Part shown: positions 1 through 8,020 of the stretch, in pieces | Layout of the letters: the number at the start of each line of letters is the position of its first letter | How positions within the stretch are numbered: the stretch's first letter is position 1 | Assembly (NCBI RefSeq): GCF_012516375.2 | Contig: NZ_CP051204.2 | Location: 3,410,001-3,474,000 of the forward strand | Source of the DNA: Chitinophaga oryzae | GTDB taxonomy: Bacteria; Bacteroidota; Bacteroidia; Chitinophagales; Chitinophagaceae | Length of the DNA: 64,000 nt | Direction: 5' to 3' | Notes under the pieces: generated by a model | What the model saw: the letters and a program-made list of their open reading frames with translations, nothing else | The model's database searches: none | What the model was told of the DNA's origin: nothing | Position numbers and translations under genes: made by a program

Positions 1-600
1 TGCCGTGCTGGTGGGAGCCATGGCGGCCGGTGCTGCGGCGCTGCCCTGTTCCAGGATATAGCCGTTGGCGTTACTATATACCGGGATACGGTAAAGGATA
101 CGCCCCGTCTTCAGCACCTGTTCTACCTGCCCGGACTGCATGCCCAGCAGCTGCAAACGCTGCCTGGCGGCGTCCAGCAACGGGCCGCCCTGCCTGGCCA
201 CGAGCAACAGCTCCCGCTGTGCAGCAGCCAGCTCGGGAGAATAAATCTCCATGATCAGCTGCCCTTTGCTGACCGGCTGGTAGTTGTATTTGATCAGCAG
301 CCTTTCGATGCGGCCGCCTACACGACTGGCGATGCTGGTCTGCCGGCGGGTATCATAGGTAATGACACCGCTCACCTCGGAAGTATGGATGCGGGTGCCG
401 CTGCTGGCTTTGATCACCGGGATGGTGGCGATCACGCGGGCATTGACCGGCTGCGTCAGCGCGGTAATGCTGCTGTCCGGCGTTTGTGCGTGCCCGGTAG
501 CATGTGTCTGCGCCGGCTTACGCTGGCAGGCGGCGAGCGTCAGCAACGCGACGGCTGTCACAGACAGGATATTGATATTAACGATATAGCTGTTTCTCAT
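1..600 (-). CDS. cusB: CusB-like RND efflux periplasmic adaptor, partial (C-terminus beyond left edge)
   Basis: The first 200 codons are present and the frame stays open to the window edge. The start has a hydrophobic segment ending in LLTLAAC, a lipobox, so this is probably a lipoprotein. Near residues 90-115 lies VGGRIERLLIKYNYQPVSKG, the barrel-sandwich (biotinyl-lipoyl-like) half-motif typical of HlyD/CusB adaptors, followed by a helical hairpin (SPELAAAQRELLLVARQGG). The adaptor would bridge the CusA-type pump and the TolC-type channel across the periplasm. Its start overlaps the end of the TolC-like gene by 23 bp, which suggests translational coupling as the last visible gene of the metal-efflux operon. 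The short insertion before the edge (GSAAAPAAMAP) is low complexity. Confidence 0.85.
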   Translation of the reverse strand, partial: MRNSYIVNINILSVTAVALLTLAACQRKPAQTHATGHAQTPDSSITALTQPVNARVIATIPVIKASSGTRIHTSEVSGVITYDTRRQTSIASRVGGRIERLLIKYNYQPVSKGQLIMEIYSPELAAAQRELLLVARQGGPLLDAARQRLQLLGMQSGQVEQVLKTGRILYRIPVYSNANGYILEQGSAAAPAAMAPTSTA

Positions 601-1897
601 AATCCACGATCATTTCATAGAGTTTCAGTTTTTCGTCCAGAATATTGGACTGCATCATGGTCAGCGCTTCCCAGGCGTCGATGACAGCGGAGAGCGACTG
701 TTTGTTTTCCTGGTAGTTCAGGAAGCCGGCATCCAGCGTCTGGCGCAGGGAAGGCACGATCTTGTCTTCCATGGCGGTGATGCGCTGCTGCATGGACCGG
801 ATCTCGTACTGCATGCCGTACAGCATACCCTGTGTCTCCTGTAACATGGCAGCTTTCTCTTTTTCCATGGCCGCTACGCTGTATTCCATGGACTTGATGC
901 CTGACTTGTACATTTTGGAAGCCCACGGCACAATAGGGATGCTCACCATGCCCATAGCGCTGAAAGCCTTTGGCATCATGCTGCCCAGCGGCTGCATATG
1001 GTCGAAGCGTATCCTGAAATCCGGCTTCTTGTCCCGCTTCATGGCTTCGACGTTGAGCTGCATGGAGCGGATGCTTTCATTCATCTTCACCACGTCCTGC
1101 CGCACGGCTGCCAGGGAGGCGGTATCGTAAGACGATGCCTGTTCAAAGACAGGCTGAAAAGTGGTATCGATATCGAAAGACTGGTTACCGGGCGCGTTCA
1201 TGAGGCTGTTGAGCCAGGAGCGCGCTTTGGCGATGGTGCCTTCCTGCATGCGGATCATGTTGCGGTTGTCTTCCAGCTTGGCGGCGGTTTTGTACACGCC
1301 GCTGAGCTGTGACTGGTTGTAGGGAAACCGCACCTCTTCGATCTTTTGCATGGTCTGCATGATTTTTTCATTTTCCTGCAGTACGCGGATTTTCTGCTGC
1401 GCTACGATCCAGGTATAGTACAGGCGTTTGGCCTGCGCCTTCAGTTCGTTGAGCGTAATGCCGCGGGTAGCCATTTCCACGTTGCCTTGTGAAGCGATGT
1501 AGCGTTTCTTTGCGGACAGTTTGGCCGGATTGGGAATGTCCTGTTCCAGCTGCAGCATCAGGCTGCCTTTGTCGCGGTCGTCCATCAGCGTCTGGCCGGG
1601 ATAGGGCGTCATAAAGGTGCCGGCGCCCACCATGGGGGCCATCCAGGCGGTGGCTGCCTCGGCGCTGTGGCGGTAGCTTTCCGCTTTCAGGCCGTAGGAT
1701 TGCAGCAGCACGTTGTTACTGTCTATTTTCTCCAGGATGCTTTGCAGCGACAATACCGGCGCGTGTTGCGCAGTGGCGGCAGATGTCACCAAAGACATCA
1801 CCAGCATAAAAAAACCGGTTACGATCTTTGCGCCTTTGCTGCTTCGCGCCTTTGCGTGCAAATCCTTTGCGTGCTTATATTTAGTGATGTACTTCAT
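578..1897 (-). CDS. TolC-family outer membrane channel of metal RND efflux system
   Basis: About 439 residues, the usual length for TolC-like outer membrane factors. After a signal-like segment (FFMLVMSLVTSAATAQ) the protein is rich in long amphipathic helices with heptad-like Met, Gln and Leu, for example around QMQKIEEVR and MQQRITAMEDK, as expected for the helical barrel. I chose the ATG at 1897 because a GGAG sequence lies 5 bases before it; an upstream ATG at 1930 is also in frame. The gene overlaps the end of the CusA C-terminal piece and the start of cusB. Residues 8-24 (KHAKDLHAKARSSKGAK) do not look like signal peptide and derive from a CAAAG-rich repeat (see repeat entry). It is Met-rich, which suits a copper or silver channel. 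Confidence 0.85.
   Translation of the reverse strand: MKYITKYKHAKDLHAKARSSKGAKIVTGFFMLVMSLVTSAATAQHAPVLSLQSILEKIDSNNVLLQSYGLKAESYRHSAEAATAWMAPMVGAGTFMTPYPGQTLMDDRDKGSLMLQLEQDIPNPAKLSAKKRYIASQGNVEMATRGITLNELKAQAKRLYYTWIVAQQKIRVLQENEKIMQTMQKIEEVRFPYNQSQLSGVYKTAAKLEDNRNMIRMQEGTIAKARSWLNSLMNAPGNQSFDIDTTFQPVFEQASSYDTASLAAVRQDVVKMNESIRSMQLNVEAMKRDKKPDFRIRFDHMQPLGSMMPKAFSAMGMVSIPIVPWASKMYKSGIKSMEYSVAAMEKEKAAMLQETQGMLYGMQYEIRSMQQRITAMEDKIVPSLRQTLDAGFLNYQENKQSLSAVIDAWEALTMMQSNILDEKLKLYEMIVDYEKQLYR
1823..1874 (-). repeat. CAAAG-rich interspersed repeat, copy inside tolC-like 5' end
   Basis: On the minus strand the segment is an array of GCAAAG-type units, ending in GCAAAGGCGCAAAGAT. It is translated as residues 8-24 of the TolC-like protein. 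A relative occurs at 41129-41165. Confidence 0.55.
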
Positions 1898-3194
1898 GGA
1901 TCTCCAGTTTTCCGTGCTTACGCAATTCATATTCTTTTGTCATGAGGAAGATCAGCGGTGTCACCAGCAGGATATGCGTGGAGGAGGTGAGCACGCCGCC
2001 GATCATGGGCAGTACGATGGGCTGCATCACATCGGTGCCTACGCCGTTGGCCCACAGAACGGGCACCAGCCCGAAGAGAGACACGCAGACGGTCATCAGT
2101 TTGGGACGGAGCCTTTTGGCGGCGCCGTAGATAACATGTGTCCGCAGGTCTTCCCGGGTGATGGTTTCGGAACTGTTACCTTTCTGTTTCACCAGCTGCT
2201 GCATGGCGTCGTTGAGGTAGATGACCATCACGATGCCCGTTTCCACCGCGATGCCGAAGAGGGCGATGAAGCCTACGGCTACCGCCACGGACAGGTTTAC
2301 GCCCCAGAAATAGATCATATAGGCGCCGCCGATAAGGGCGAAAGGCACGGTGATGAGGCTCAGGAAAGCTTCGCGGACAGAGTGGAAGGCGAAGTAGAGC
2401 GAGAAGAATATGATGACCAGTACCACCGGCGCAATCCATAATAATGTCTGCTGGCCGCGGATGAGGTTTTCATACTGGCCGCTCCATTCCAGGTAGTAGC
2501 CTTGCGGCAGGATGCCTTGTGCCTGTCCCATTTTTTTGATGGCCTCCTGTACGGTGCTGCCGAGGTCGCGGCCACGCACGTTGAACAGTACGGCGCCACG
2601 CAGCATGGCATTGTCGGAGGTGATCATGGGCGGACCGTCGGTGAATTTCACGTCGGCTACGGCGGACAAGGGTACTTCGCCGGTGGAGGCAGACATGATC
2701 GGGATGCGGCGGATGCGCTCTACGCTGTTGCGGTAGTCCTGCGCCAGCCGCACGCTAATGGAGAAACGTTGCCGCCCTTCGATGGTGTTACCGATAGGAG
2801 CGCCGCCCAGGGCGGTTTCCACGGTCTGGTTCACATCGTCGACATTGAGGCCGTAGCGGGCCAGGTCGGCGCGGCGAACGGTGATATCGAGGTATTTGCC
2901 GCCGGTAACGGGTTCTACATACAGGTCGGTGATACCGGGCGTGCCTTCCAGCGCTTTCCTTACTTTCTCAGAAACGGCGGCGATGGTGTCCAGCTGCTGG
3001 CCGTACACTTTCACGCCCACGTCTGTACGAATACCGGTAGCCAGCATGTTGATGCGGTTGATGATGGGCTGTGTCCATCCGTTCACCACGCCGGGTATCT
3101 GCAGCTTTTTATCCAGCTCGTCGATGATGTCTTTCTTCGTTTTGCCTTCCCGCCATTGTGATTTAGGCTTCAGCATGATAATCGTCTCGATCAT
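1881..3194 (-). CDS. cusA: CusA-type pump, C-terminal part (porter domain and TM segments 7-12)
   Basis: 437 residues beginning MIETIIMLKPKSQWR, which in intact CusA directly follows the ATD motif of the porter domain. The part carries PC/PN porter segments and the last transmembrane block (LLWIAPVVLVIIFFSLYFAF, VAVAVGFIALFGIAVETGIV), including the Glu within the TM helix that pairs with the proton-relay Asp of the N-terminal part. The ATG overlaps the stop of the middle part (ATGA), so the piece could be translated by reinitiation. Read with the other parts it completes a normal pump. Confidence 0.8.
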   Translation of the reverse strand: MIETIIMLKPKSQWREGKTKKDIIDELDKKLQIPGVVNGWTQPIINRINMLATGIRTDVGVKVYGQQLDTIAAVSEKVRKALEGTPGITDLYVEPVTGGKYLDITVRRADLARYGLNVDDVNQTVETALGGAPIGNTIEGRQRFSISVRLAQDYRNSVERIRRIPIMSASTGEVPLSAVADVKFTDGPPMITSDNAMLRGAVLFNVRGRDLGSTVQEAIKKMGQAQGILPQGYYLEWSGQYENLIRGQQTLLWIAPVVLVIIFFSLYFAFHSVREAFLSLITVPFALIGGAYMIYFWGVNLSVAVAVGFIALFGIAVETGIVMVIYLNDAMQQLVKQKGNSSETITREDLRTHVIYGAAKRLRPKLMTVCVSLFGLVPVLWANGVGTDVMQPIVLPMIGGVLTSSTHILLVTPLIFLMTKEYELRKHGKLEIHEVHH

Positions 3195-3814
3195 GCTGAT
3201 GGGGAGTTGTCGGTAGCGGTGCTGGCGCGGCCGGCCTTGCCCAGTACTTTCTCCACTTCCGGTACGGATTTGATGATTTTGTCCTGTACCTGCAGGATAC
3301 GTTTGGCTTCTGCGTTGGAGATATCGGGAAGGGTCACCGGCATGAACAGGATGCTCTGCTCGTCCAGCGGCGGCATAAATTCACTGCCCAGGCTTTTCAG
3401 CAGGGGAATGGTGATCACCAGGGCGATCACATTGATGGCGATAGTGGTCTTGCGCCATTTTAATACGCCTTTGATAATGGGTTCGTATATGCGCTCCAGT
3501 ATGCGGTTGACCGGGTTGGCATTGTCCGGCCGGAATTTACCTTTCATGAAGAAGGAGATCAGGACCGGCGCCAGCGTGATCACCAGCAGGGCGTCCATGA
3601 TCATGATAAATGTTTTCGTATAGGCCAGCGGGTGGAACAGTTTCCCTTCCTGCCCGGTGAGCATAAACACCGGCAGAAAAGAGGTGATGATGATGATGGT
3701 AGCGAAAAACACGCCGCGCGACACCTGTTTGCTGGATTGCTCGATCACTTTCAGCCGTTCCTCTTCGCTGATCCACTGTGGTGTTTTTTTGAATATTTTT
3801 TTCAGCCAGTTCAT
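3191..3814 (-). CDS. cusA: CusA-type pump, middle part (TM segments and start of second porter half)
   Basis: About 207 residues from ATG 3814 (MNWLKKIFKK). The stop codon of the N-terminal part is separated from this ATG by a single base, an arrangement that permits reinitiation. Visible sequence includes SRGVFFATIIIITSFLPVFM, GQEGKLFHPLAYTKTF (a strongly conserved CusA segment) and GSEFMPPLDEQSILFMPVTL, the start of the second porter half. It stops in ATDNSPSA, where CusA would continue. It is the only part with the loop between TM4 and TM5, where the first break falls, so it is not dispensable. Confidence 0.75.
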   Translation of the reverse strand: MNWLKKIFKKTPQWISEEERLKVIEQSSKQVSRGVFFATIIIITSFLPVFMLTGQEGKLFHPLAYTKTFIMIMDALLVITLAPVLISFFMKGKFRPDNANPVNRILERIYEPIIKGVLKWRKTTIAINVIALVITIPLLKSLGSEFMPPLDEQSILFMPVTLPDISNAEAKRILQVQDKIIKSVPEVEKVLGKAGRASTATDNSPSA

Positions 3815-3815
3815 G

Positions 3816-5105
3816 TTATTTGTTTTTTTGTTGTTCCTGCCAGCTGGCGTACCGTTCGGACAGATGTTTATAGGCGTTTTCACTCATGATGATCCCGTTG
3901 TCCACGATCACGCCGATGGCCAGTGCGATACCGGTGAGCGACATGATATTGGAGGAGATGCCGAAGGCGTTGAGCAGCAGGAAGCTGGCGGCCAGGGTGA
4001 TAGGTATCTGTATGATGATGCTGAGGGCGCTGCGCCAGTGGAACAGGAAGATGATCACCACCACAGACACCACGATCATCTCTTCGATCAGCGTGTGCCG
4101 GATGGAGTCTACGGATTCTTTGATCAGTTCCCCGCGGTCGTACACGATATCGAACTTCACGTTTTCGGGGAGACCTTTGGCCACTTCTTTCATTTTGGCT
4201 TTCACGCGATCGATCACTTCCGCAGCATTTTCGCCGTAGCGCATCACCACGATGCCGCCTACACGTTCTCCTTCGCCGTCCTGGTCGAAGATGCCGAGGC
4301 GTGTTTCACCGGTCATCTGCACGGTGGCCACGTCGGCCACGCGTATCGGGATGCTGTTCTGTGTTTTGACGGGGATGTCGGCAATTTCTTCGGCCGATTT
4401 CAGGTAGCCGGAGGTCTTGATGATGTAACCGATGTCGCTGATTTCAAATTTGCGGCCGCCGGACTCGTTGTTGTTGGTCCGGACGGCGTTGATCACTTCC
4501 GGTACGGAAAGGCGGTAGTATAGCAGTTTGTTGGGATCTACGGTGATCTGGTATTGTTTCTGGAAGCCGCCGAAGGAGGCGATTTCGCTGACGCCTTCCA
4601 CATTTTGCAGGGCGAATTTAACGTACCAGTCCTGCAACGCCCGTTGTTCGCCGAGATCCATCTGCGGGGCGTCGAGCGTATACCAGAGTATATGGCCTAC
4701 GCCGGTGCCGTCGGGGCCCAGCTGCGGCGAAACGCCGGCGGGCAGGGTACGGGACACGGTGCTGAGCCTTTCCAGCACTCTTTCGCGGGCCCAGTAGATG
4801 TCCACATCATCATGGAAGATGACATAGATAAAGCTCATGCCGAACATGGAGGAGCCGCGCACATATTTGATTTTGGGCAGTCCCTGGAGGTTGGTCACCA
4901 GCGGATAGGTGATCTGGTCTTCTATCAGCTGCGGGCCGCGGCCCATCCATTCGGTGAATACGATCACCTGGTTCTCCGACAGGTCGGGGATGGCGTCGAT
5001 AGGATTTTTTTTGACGGCATAGATGCCCCAGGCAAACAGGGCGGTGGCCAGTACCAGCACAATGAAGCGGTTGCGCAGCGACCATTCGATAATTCGATGT
5101 ACCAT
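3816..5105 (-). CDS. cusA: CusA-type heavy-metal RND pump, N-terminal part
   Basis: About 429 residues from ATG 5105 (MVHRIIEWSLRNR), a classic HME-RND start; an upstream in-frame extension to 5369 is not RND-like and was rejected. It holds TM1, the first porter half (PDLSENQVIVFTEW, GMSFIYVIFHDDVDIYWARE) and TM2-4. MSLTGIALAIGVIVDNGIIM carries the membrane Asp of the proton relay, followed by the NAYKHL motif. It ends in QQKNK at an A-rich run, exactly where the reading frame breaks. The pump would export Cu(I) or Ag(I) from periplasm and cytoplasm through the tripartite complex. Confidence 0.85.
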   Translation of the reverse strand: MVHRIIEWSLRNRFIVLVLATALFAWGIYAVKKNPIDAIPDLSENQVIVFTEWMGRGPQLIEDQITYPLVTNLQGLPKIKYVRGSSMFGMSFIYVIFHDDVDIYWARERVLERLSTVSRTLPAGVSPQLGPDGTGVGHILWYTLDAPQMDLGEQRALQDWYVKFALQNVEGVSEIASFGGFQKQYQITVDPNKLLYYRLSVPEVINAVRTNNNESGGRKFEISDIGYIIKTSGYLKSAEEIADIPVKTQNSIPIRVADVATVQMTGETRLGIFDQDGEGERVGGIVVMRYGENAAEVIDRVKAKMKEVAKGLPENVKFDIVYDRGELIKESVDSIRHTLIEEMIVVSVVVIIFLFHWRSALSIIIQIPITLAASFLLLNAFGISSNIMSLTGIALAIGVIVDNGIIMSENAYKHLSERYASWQEQQKNK

Positions 5106-5307
5106 ATATGTTAATTCAATGGGTACCAGAAGATAACAGAAACCACTGCGGGCACAAGGTCTGTCGGGGACTGCATACCGCCGGCGGTGGTGTATAACGG
5201 CACAGGCTACACGTCGCACGGAGGAGTCAGTTATCTCCCGGAAAAAACAGAAATAAAAAGGGCGGTAAATCAGGAACGGCAGGCTTGCCATTCTGCGGAA
5301 AGGGGTA

Positions 5308-5706
5308 TCACACGCGGAAAATACAATGCAGGATATAGGGCTGTACTTTACTGCTGTAAGGTGGTGCATGGCTCACCGGATGCGCAGTCGCCAGCGGCAC
5401 TATTTTAGCAGGCGGCAGCAGTACATAGCTCACAGGTACGTCCGCTACAGGCATCTGCAGGAAATGAAGGGCGTGAGCGGTCACTTTCTGGTCTTTCTCC
5501 AGCTTGACGGTCTTATGCTCATCTTTGCAGCATTTTTTAGGGCATCCCTTGCTCAGGTCTGTCTCACAGTGGCTGCATTTTTTGTTGTCCCCATGCCACA
5601 GCGCTATCTTTACCAGCTTGCCCATGCAGTAGTGCATGTGGAACGTGGCCCCGGTGGAGGTGCCAACGTACAGCAGCAGTAAAACGAGTGTGAGGACTTT
5701 CTTCAT
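5308..5706 (-). CDS. HYC_CC_PP family small protein
   Basis: 132 residues with an N-terminal signal segment (MKKVLTLVLLLLYVGTSTGA). Three hallmarks of the family are present in order: HMHYCMG at residues 23-29, a CSHC...CPKKCC cysteine cluster around residues 45-61, and LLPPAK near residue 98. The function of the family is not established, but its members sit beside metal efflux genes in Bacteroidota, and the His/Met/Cys content suggests periplasmic metal binding. It is the first gene of the efflux operon, 202 bp before cusA. The -7 promoter element lies so close to the ATG that the mRNA may be nearly leaderless. Confidence 0.8.
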   Translation of the reverse strand: MKKVLTLVLLLLYVGTSTGATFHMHYCMGKLVKIALWHGDNKKCSHCETDLSKGCPKKCCKDEHKTVKLEKDQKVTAHALHFLQMPVADVPVSYVLLPPAKIVPLATAHPVSHAPPYSSKVQPYILHCIFRV

Positions 5707-5711
5707 GCGGA

Positions 5712-5719
5712 CAAAAGTA
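5712..5719 (-). promoter_or_regulatory. Promoter -7 element of the metal efflux operon
   Basis: On the minus strand this reads TACTTTTG, a perfect match to the Bacteroidota -7 consensus TAnnTTTG. It ends 5 bases before the ATG of the HYC_CC_PP gene, so transcription would begin at or within a few bases of the start codon. No clear -33 TTTG is seen at the usual distance. Confidence 0.5.
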
Positions 5720-5840
5720 GCCGTAAGTAGCGGAATGTTTGTTATATAATTTTAAGTTCTTTTATATTTTTTTGTGATGATGTCCCTGCTGCTCCCTGAT
5801 CGCGGGCTTTTTTGTACCTTGTAACCATATCGCGCGTACT

Positions 5841-6488
5841 ATGGATGCTAAATCGGATATTCTGGAATACCTCAACGCTCATTTCCCTGCGCTGGACAAC
5901 GCGCTGAAAGCACATCTGTCGGAGATAGGGGTCTTACAGGCAGTGCCTGCCGGTACGGTGCTGATGCAGCAGGGCCAGTACATTAAATACACGGTACTGG
6001 TGCTGGAAGGCAGGATCAAATTGTACCGGGAAGGGGAAGATATAGGCGAATTTTTTATGTATTACCTGGAGCCGGGCGACGCCTGCGCCATTTCTATGGT
6101 ATGCGTGGCCTCCGGTAAAGCGAGCGAGGTGATGGCCAAAGCCGTGGAAGACTCCGTGGTGCTGATGATACCTGTACGGTATATGGAAGCGCTGATGAAA
6201 GATTACAAAAGCTGGTACCAGTTTGTGATCGAATCTTACCGCCGCCGCTTCGAAGAGGTGCTGAGCGTATTGGACAGCACCGTATTTAAAAACATGGACG
6301 AGCGTCTTTTGTCCTACATCCGTTCCCAGGCCACCAAACTGGGCACCCTGGAATTGAAATTAACCCACCAGGAGATCGCCACTGATCTCAACTCGTCCCG
6401 GGAAGTCGTTTCCCGTTTGCTGAAAAAACTGGAACAGAAAGGCATTGTCAAACTCAACAGGAATTCTATAGAAGTATTGCCTGTGTAA
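5841..6488 (+). CDS. Crp/Fnr family transcriptional regulator
   Basis: 215 residues, the normal Crp length. Residues 30-120 form a cyclic-nucleotide-binding-type beta roll (GTVLMQQGQYIKYTVLVLEG, then FFMYYLEPGDACAISMVC), but the phosphate-binding RxE motif of true cAMP receptors is not evident. Residues 165-210 form the winged helix (LTHQEIATDLNSSREVVSRL) with recognition helix SSREVVSRLLKKLE. The cysteines near residues 77 and 83 could sense redox or sulfur species, but that is inference. It immediately precedes the sulfur genes, and two matching operators follow within 900 bp, so it is probably their activator. It is divergent from the metal efflux operon. Confidence 0.9.
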   Translation: MDAKSDILEYLNAHFPALDNALKAHLSEIGVLQAVPAGTVLMQQGQYIKYTVLVLEGRIKLYREGEDIGEFFMYYLEPGDACAISMVCVASGKASEVMAKAVEDSVVLMIPVRYMEALMKDYKSWYQFVIESYRRRFEEVLSVLDSTVFKNMDERLLSYIRSQATKLGTLELKLTHQEIATDLNSSREVVSRLLKKLEQKGIVKLNRNSIEVLPV

Positions 6489-6528
6489 CCTAAGTCACAG
6501 AGTTTGCTTTGGGAGGTCCGTACTTTTG
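6482..6528 (+). promoter_or_regulatory. Crp/Fnr-type operator and promoter before tauE-like gene
   Basis: TGTGTAACCTAAGTCACA (6482-6499) contains the inverted repeat GTnAC-N4-GTnAC. A perfect -7 element, TACTTTTG, lies at 6521-6528. The operator occupies the -33 region (centre about -43), the geometry of a class II activator. The site overlaps the last codons of the regulator gene itself. The same operator recurs at 7364 with identical spacing. Confidence 0.65.
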
Positions 6529-6556
6529 TATGGATAGTAAAGCAAATATGTAACAG

Positions 6557-7354
6557 ATGGAAATTATAGGTTATATCGCTGCGGCGTTGATTGGCGTATC
6601 GCTGGGCCTCATAGGCGGCGGCGGGTCTGTGCTGACCCTGCCGGTGCTGGTGTATCTCTTCGGTATTACACCGGCGGCCGCTACTTCCTACTCGCTGTTC
6701 ATCGTAGGCGCCACCAGCCTGGTGGGCGCGGTGGGCAGCTACCGGAAACAACGTGTGAATGTGCCGGTGGCGTTATTGTTTGGCATACCCTCTATTGCAG
6801 CGGTATGGATGACGAGGCGTTATGTGATGCCGGTCCTGCCGGCTGAACTTTTCAGCATCGGCGGATGGATGGTCACCCGGGAACTGGCGGTCATGCTGCT
6901 GTTTGCAGGCCTGATGCTGCTGGCGTCTTTCTCTATGATCCTGGGGCGCACCAAAGAGCCGCAAACGGCCAGGCCGATGACCCCTTCCGGAAAAGTACGG
7001 CTGGCGCTCTATGGCACGCTGATCGGCTTTGTAACGGGCCTGCTGGGCGCCGGCGGCGGATTTATGATCATCCCGGCGCTGATCATGATGGCCGGCCTGC
7101 CCATGAAAACGGCGGTAGGCACCTCCCTGATGATCATGGCCATGAGTACGCTGATTGGTTTTATGGGTGATACCGGGCACGCAGGCATCAACTGGCTGCT
7201 GCTGCTGACATTGACGGGTATTGCCGTGGCCGGGGTGATAGCCGGCGGGCTGCTTTCCCGGAGGATACCAGGGGAGAAGCTGAAGCGTGGTTTCGGCTGG
7301 TTTGTACTGGCCATGGGCGTTTACATCATTCTGCTGGAAACAGTGCTGAAATAA
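6557..7354 (+). CDS. Sulfite exporter TauE/SafE family protein
   Basis: 265 residues with about eight membrane segments and the two internally repeated glycine-rich motifs of the family, GLIGGGGSVLTLPVLV near residue 15 and GLLGAGGGFMIIPALI near residue 160. Members export sulfite, sulfoacetate or similar organosulfur anions across the inner membrane; the substrate cannot be read from the sequence. It follows the Crp/Fnr gene by 68 bp and precedes the YeeE/YedE genes, so a role in moving sulfite made by the persulfide-oxidising enzyme downstream is likely. It has its own operator-promoter upstream and a second one follows it. Confidence 0.88.
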   Translation: MEIIGYIAAALIGVSLGLIGGGGSVLTLPVLVYLFGITPAAATSYSLFIVGATSLVGAVGSYRKQRVNVPVALLFGIPSIAAVWMTRRYVMPVLPAELFSIGGWMVTRELAVMLLFAGLMLLASFSMILGRTKEPQTARPMTPSGKVRLALYGTLIGFVTGLLGAGGGFMIIPALIMMAGLPMKTAVGTSLMIMAMSTLIGFMGDTGHAGINWLLLLTLTGIAVAGVIAGGLLSRRIPGEKLKRGFGWFVLAMGVYIILLETVLK

Positions 7355-7363
7355 GAAAAGGCT

Positions 7364-7410
7364 TGTGTAACAATTGTCACCATGTTCGTGAACGTATTGC
7401 CACACCTTTG
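7364..7410 (+). promoter_or_regulatory. Crp/Fnr-type operator and promoter before YeeE/YedE operon
   Basis: TGTGTAACAATTGTCACC starts at 7364 and the -7-like CACCTTTG starts at 7403. The distance of 39 bases is identical to that of the upstream copy (6482 to 6521). The core is the inverted repeat GTAAC-AATT-GTCAC. The -7 element deviates from TAnnTTTG at its first base, consistent with dependence on an activator. Confidence 0.62.
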
Positions 7411-7437
7411 TAATCGTAATATAAACACACATATTAA

Positions 7438-8007
7438 ATGACGATCCTTGAATTTTTACAACAACCCTGGCCCTGGTATATCGCAGGCCCGCTGATCGGG
7501 CTTACCGTGCCGGTGTTGCTGCTGGTGGGCAACAAATCTTTTGGTATCAGTTCTTCGCTGCGGCATATCTGTGCGGCGTGCATACCGGCAAAAGTGCCCT
7601 TCTTTCAGTACGACTGGAAGAAAGAGGCCTGGAACCTTCTTTTCGTAGGGGGCATCCTGTTAGGCGGTATCATCGCCGGTACGCTGCTGGCCAATCCGGC
7701 GCCGGTGGCGGTAAATCCCAAACTGGTGACTGACCTGGCTCAATATGGCATTACGGATTTTCACTCGCTGGTACCCGGTCAGCTGTTCAACTGGCCCGCG
7801 CTCTTATCCGTCCGTGGTCTGCTGATGATGGTCGGCGGTGGTTTCCTGGTGGGCTTCGGCACCCGTTACGCCGGTGGTTGCACCAGCGGTCACGCCATCA
7901 TGGGGCTTTCCACCCTGCAATGGCCTTCACTGGTAGCCACCATCTGTTTTATGATCGGCGGCTTTGTGATGGCTAACCTGATACTGCCTTTTATTCTTTC
8001 ATTGTAA
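7438..8007 (+). CDS. YeeE/YedE family transporter, first half
   Basis: 189 residues with about five membrane segments. The motif [18 protein letters not shown] near residues 140-157 is the cysteine-containing signature of YeeE/YedE (TsuA-like) proteins, which pass thiosulfate or persulfide sulfur through the membrane by cysteine relays. The family is often one protein with two such repeats; here it is split into two genes 13 bp apart, a common bacterial arrangement. [14 protein letters not shown] adds two further cysteines near residues 42-45. It sits between the exporter and the persulfide-processing MBL/rhodanese enzyme. Confidence 0.88.
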   Translation: MTILEFLQQPWPWYIAGPLIGLTVPVLLLVGNKSFGISSSLRHICAACIPAKVPFFQYDWKKEAWNLLFVGGILLGGIIAGTLLANPAPVAVNPKLVTDLAQYGITDFHSLVPGQLFNWPALLSVRGLLMMVGGGFLVGFGTRYAGGCTSGHAIMGLSTLQWPSLVATICFMIGGFVMANLILPFILSL

Positions 8008-8020
8008 TGCTGACTTTTTT

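Larger units (their letters stand above)
1881..5105 (-). pseudogene. cusA: cusA-type heavy-metal RND pump, interrupted by two frameshifts
   Basis: Three consecutive frames together spell one complete HME-family RND pump of about 1070 residues in correct order without internal gaps. The first break (plus-strand 3816-3830) lies at a run of seven T; removing one base would join the first two parts. The second break (3191-3204) lies at a run of four G; adding one base would turn DNSPSA-stop into DNSPISMIETII, the expected CusA sequence. Either the assembly has two homopolymer errors, or the gene is really broken or expressed as coupled pieces. The three parts are listed separately. Confidence 0.7.

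Noticed and set aside
3816..3830. Programmed -1 frameshift at the A_AAA_AAC-like site in cusA
   Set aside because: The heptamer is present, but the -1 frame hits TGA within four codons. The middle part is in the +1 frame, so canonical -1 slippage does not join them.
5106..5369. N-terminal extension of the CusA part
   Set aside because: The extra 88 residues are not RND-like and the typical start MVHRIIEWSLRNR lies at 5105.
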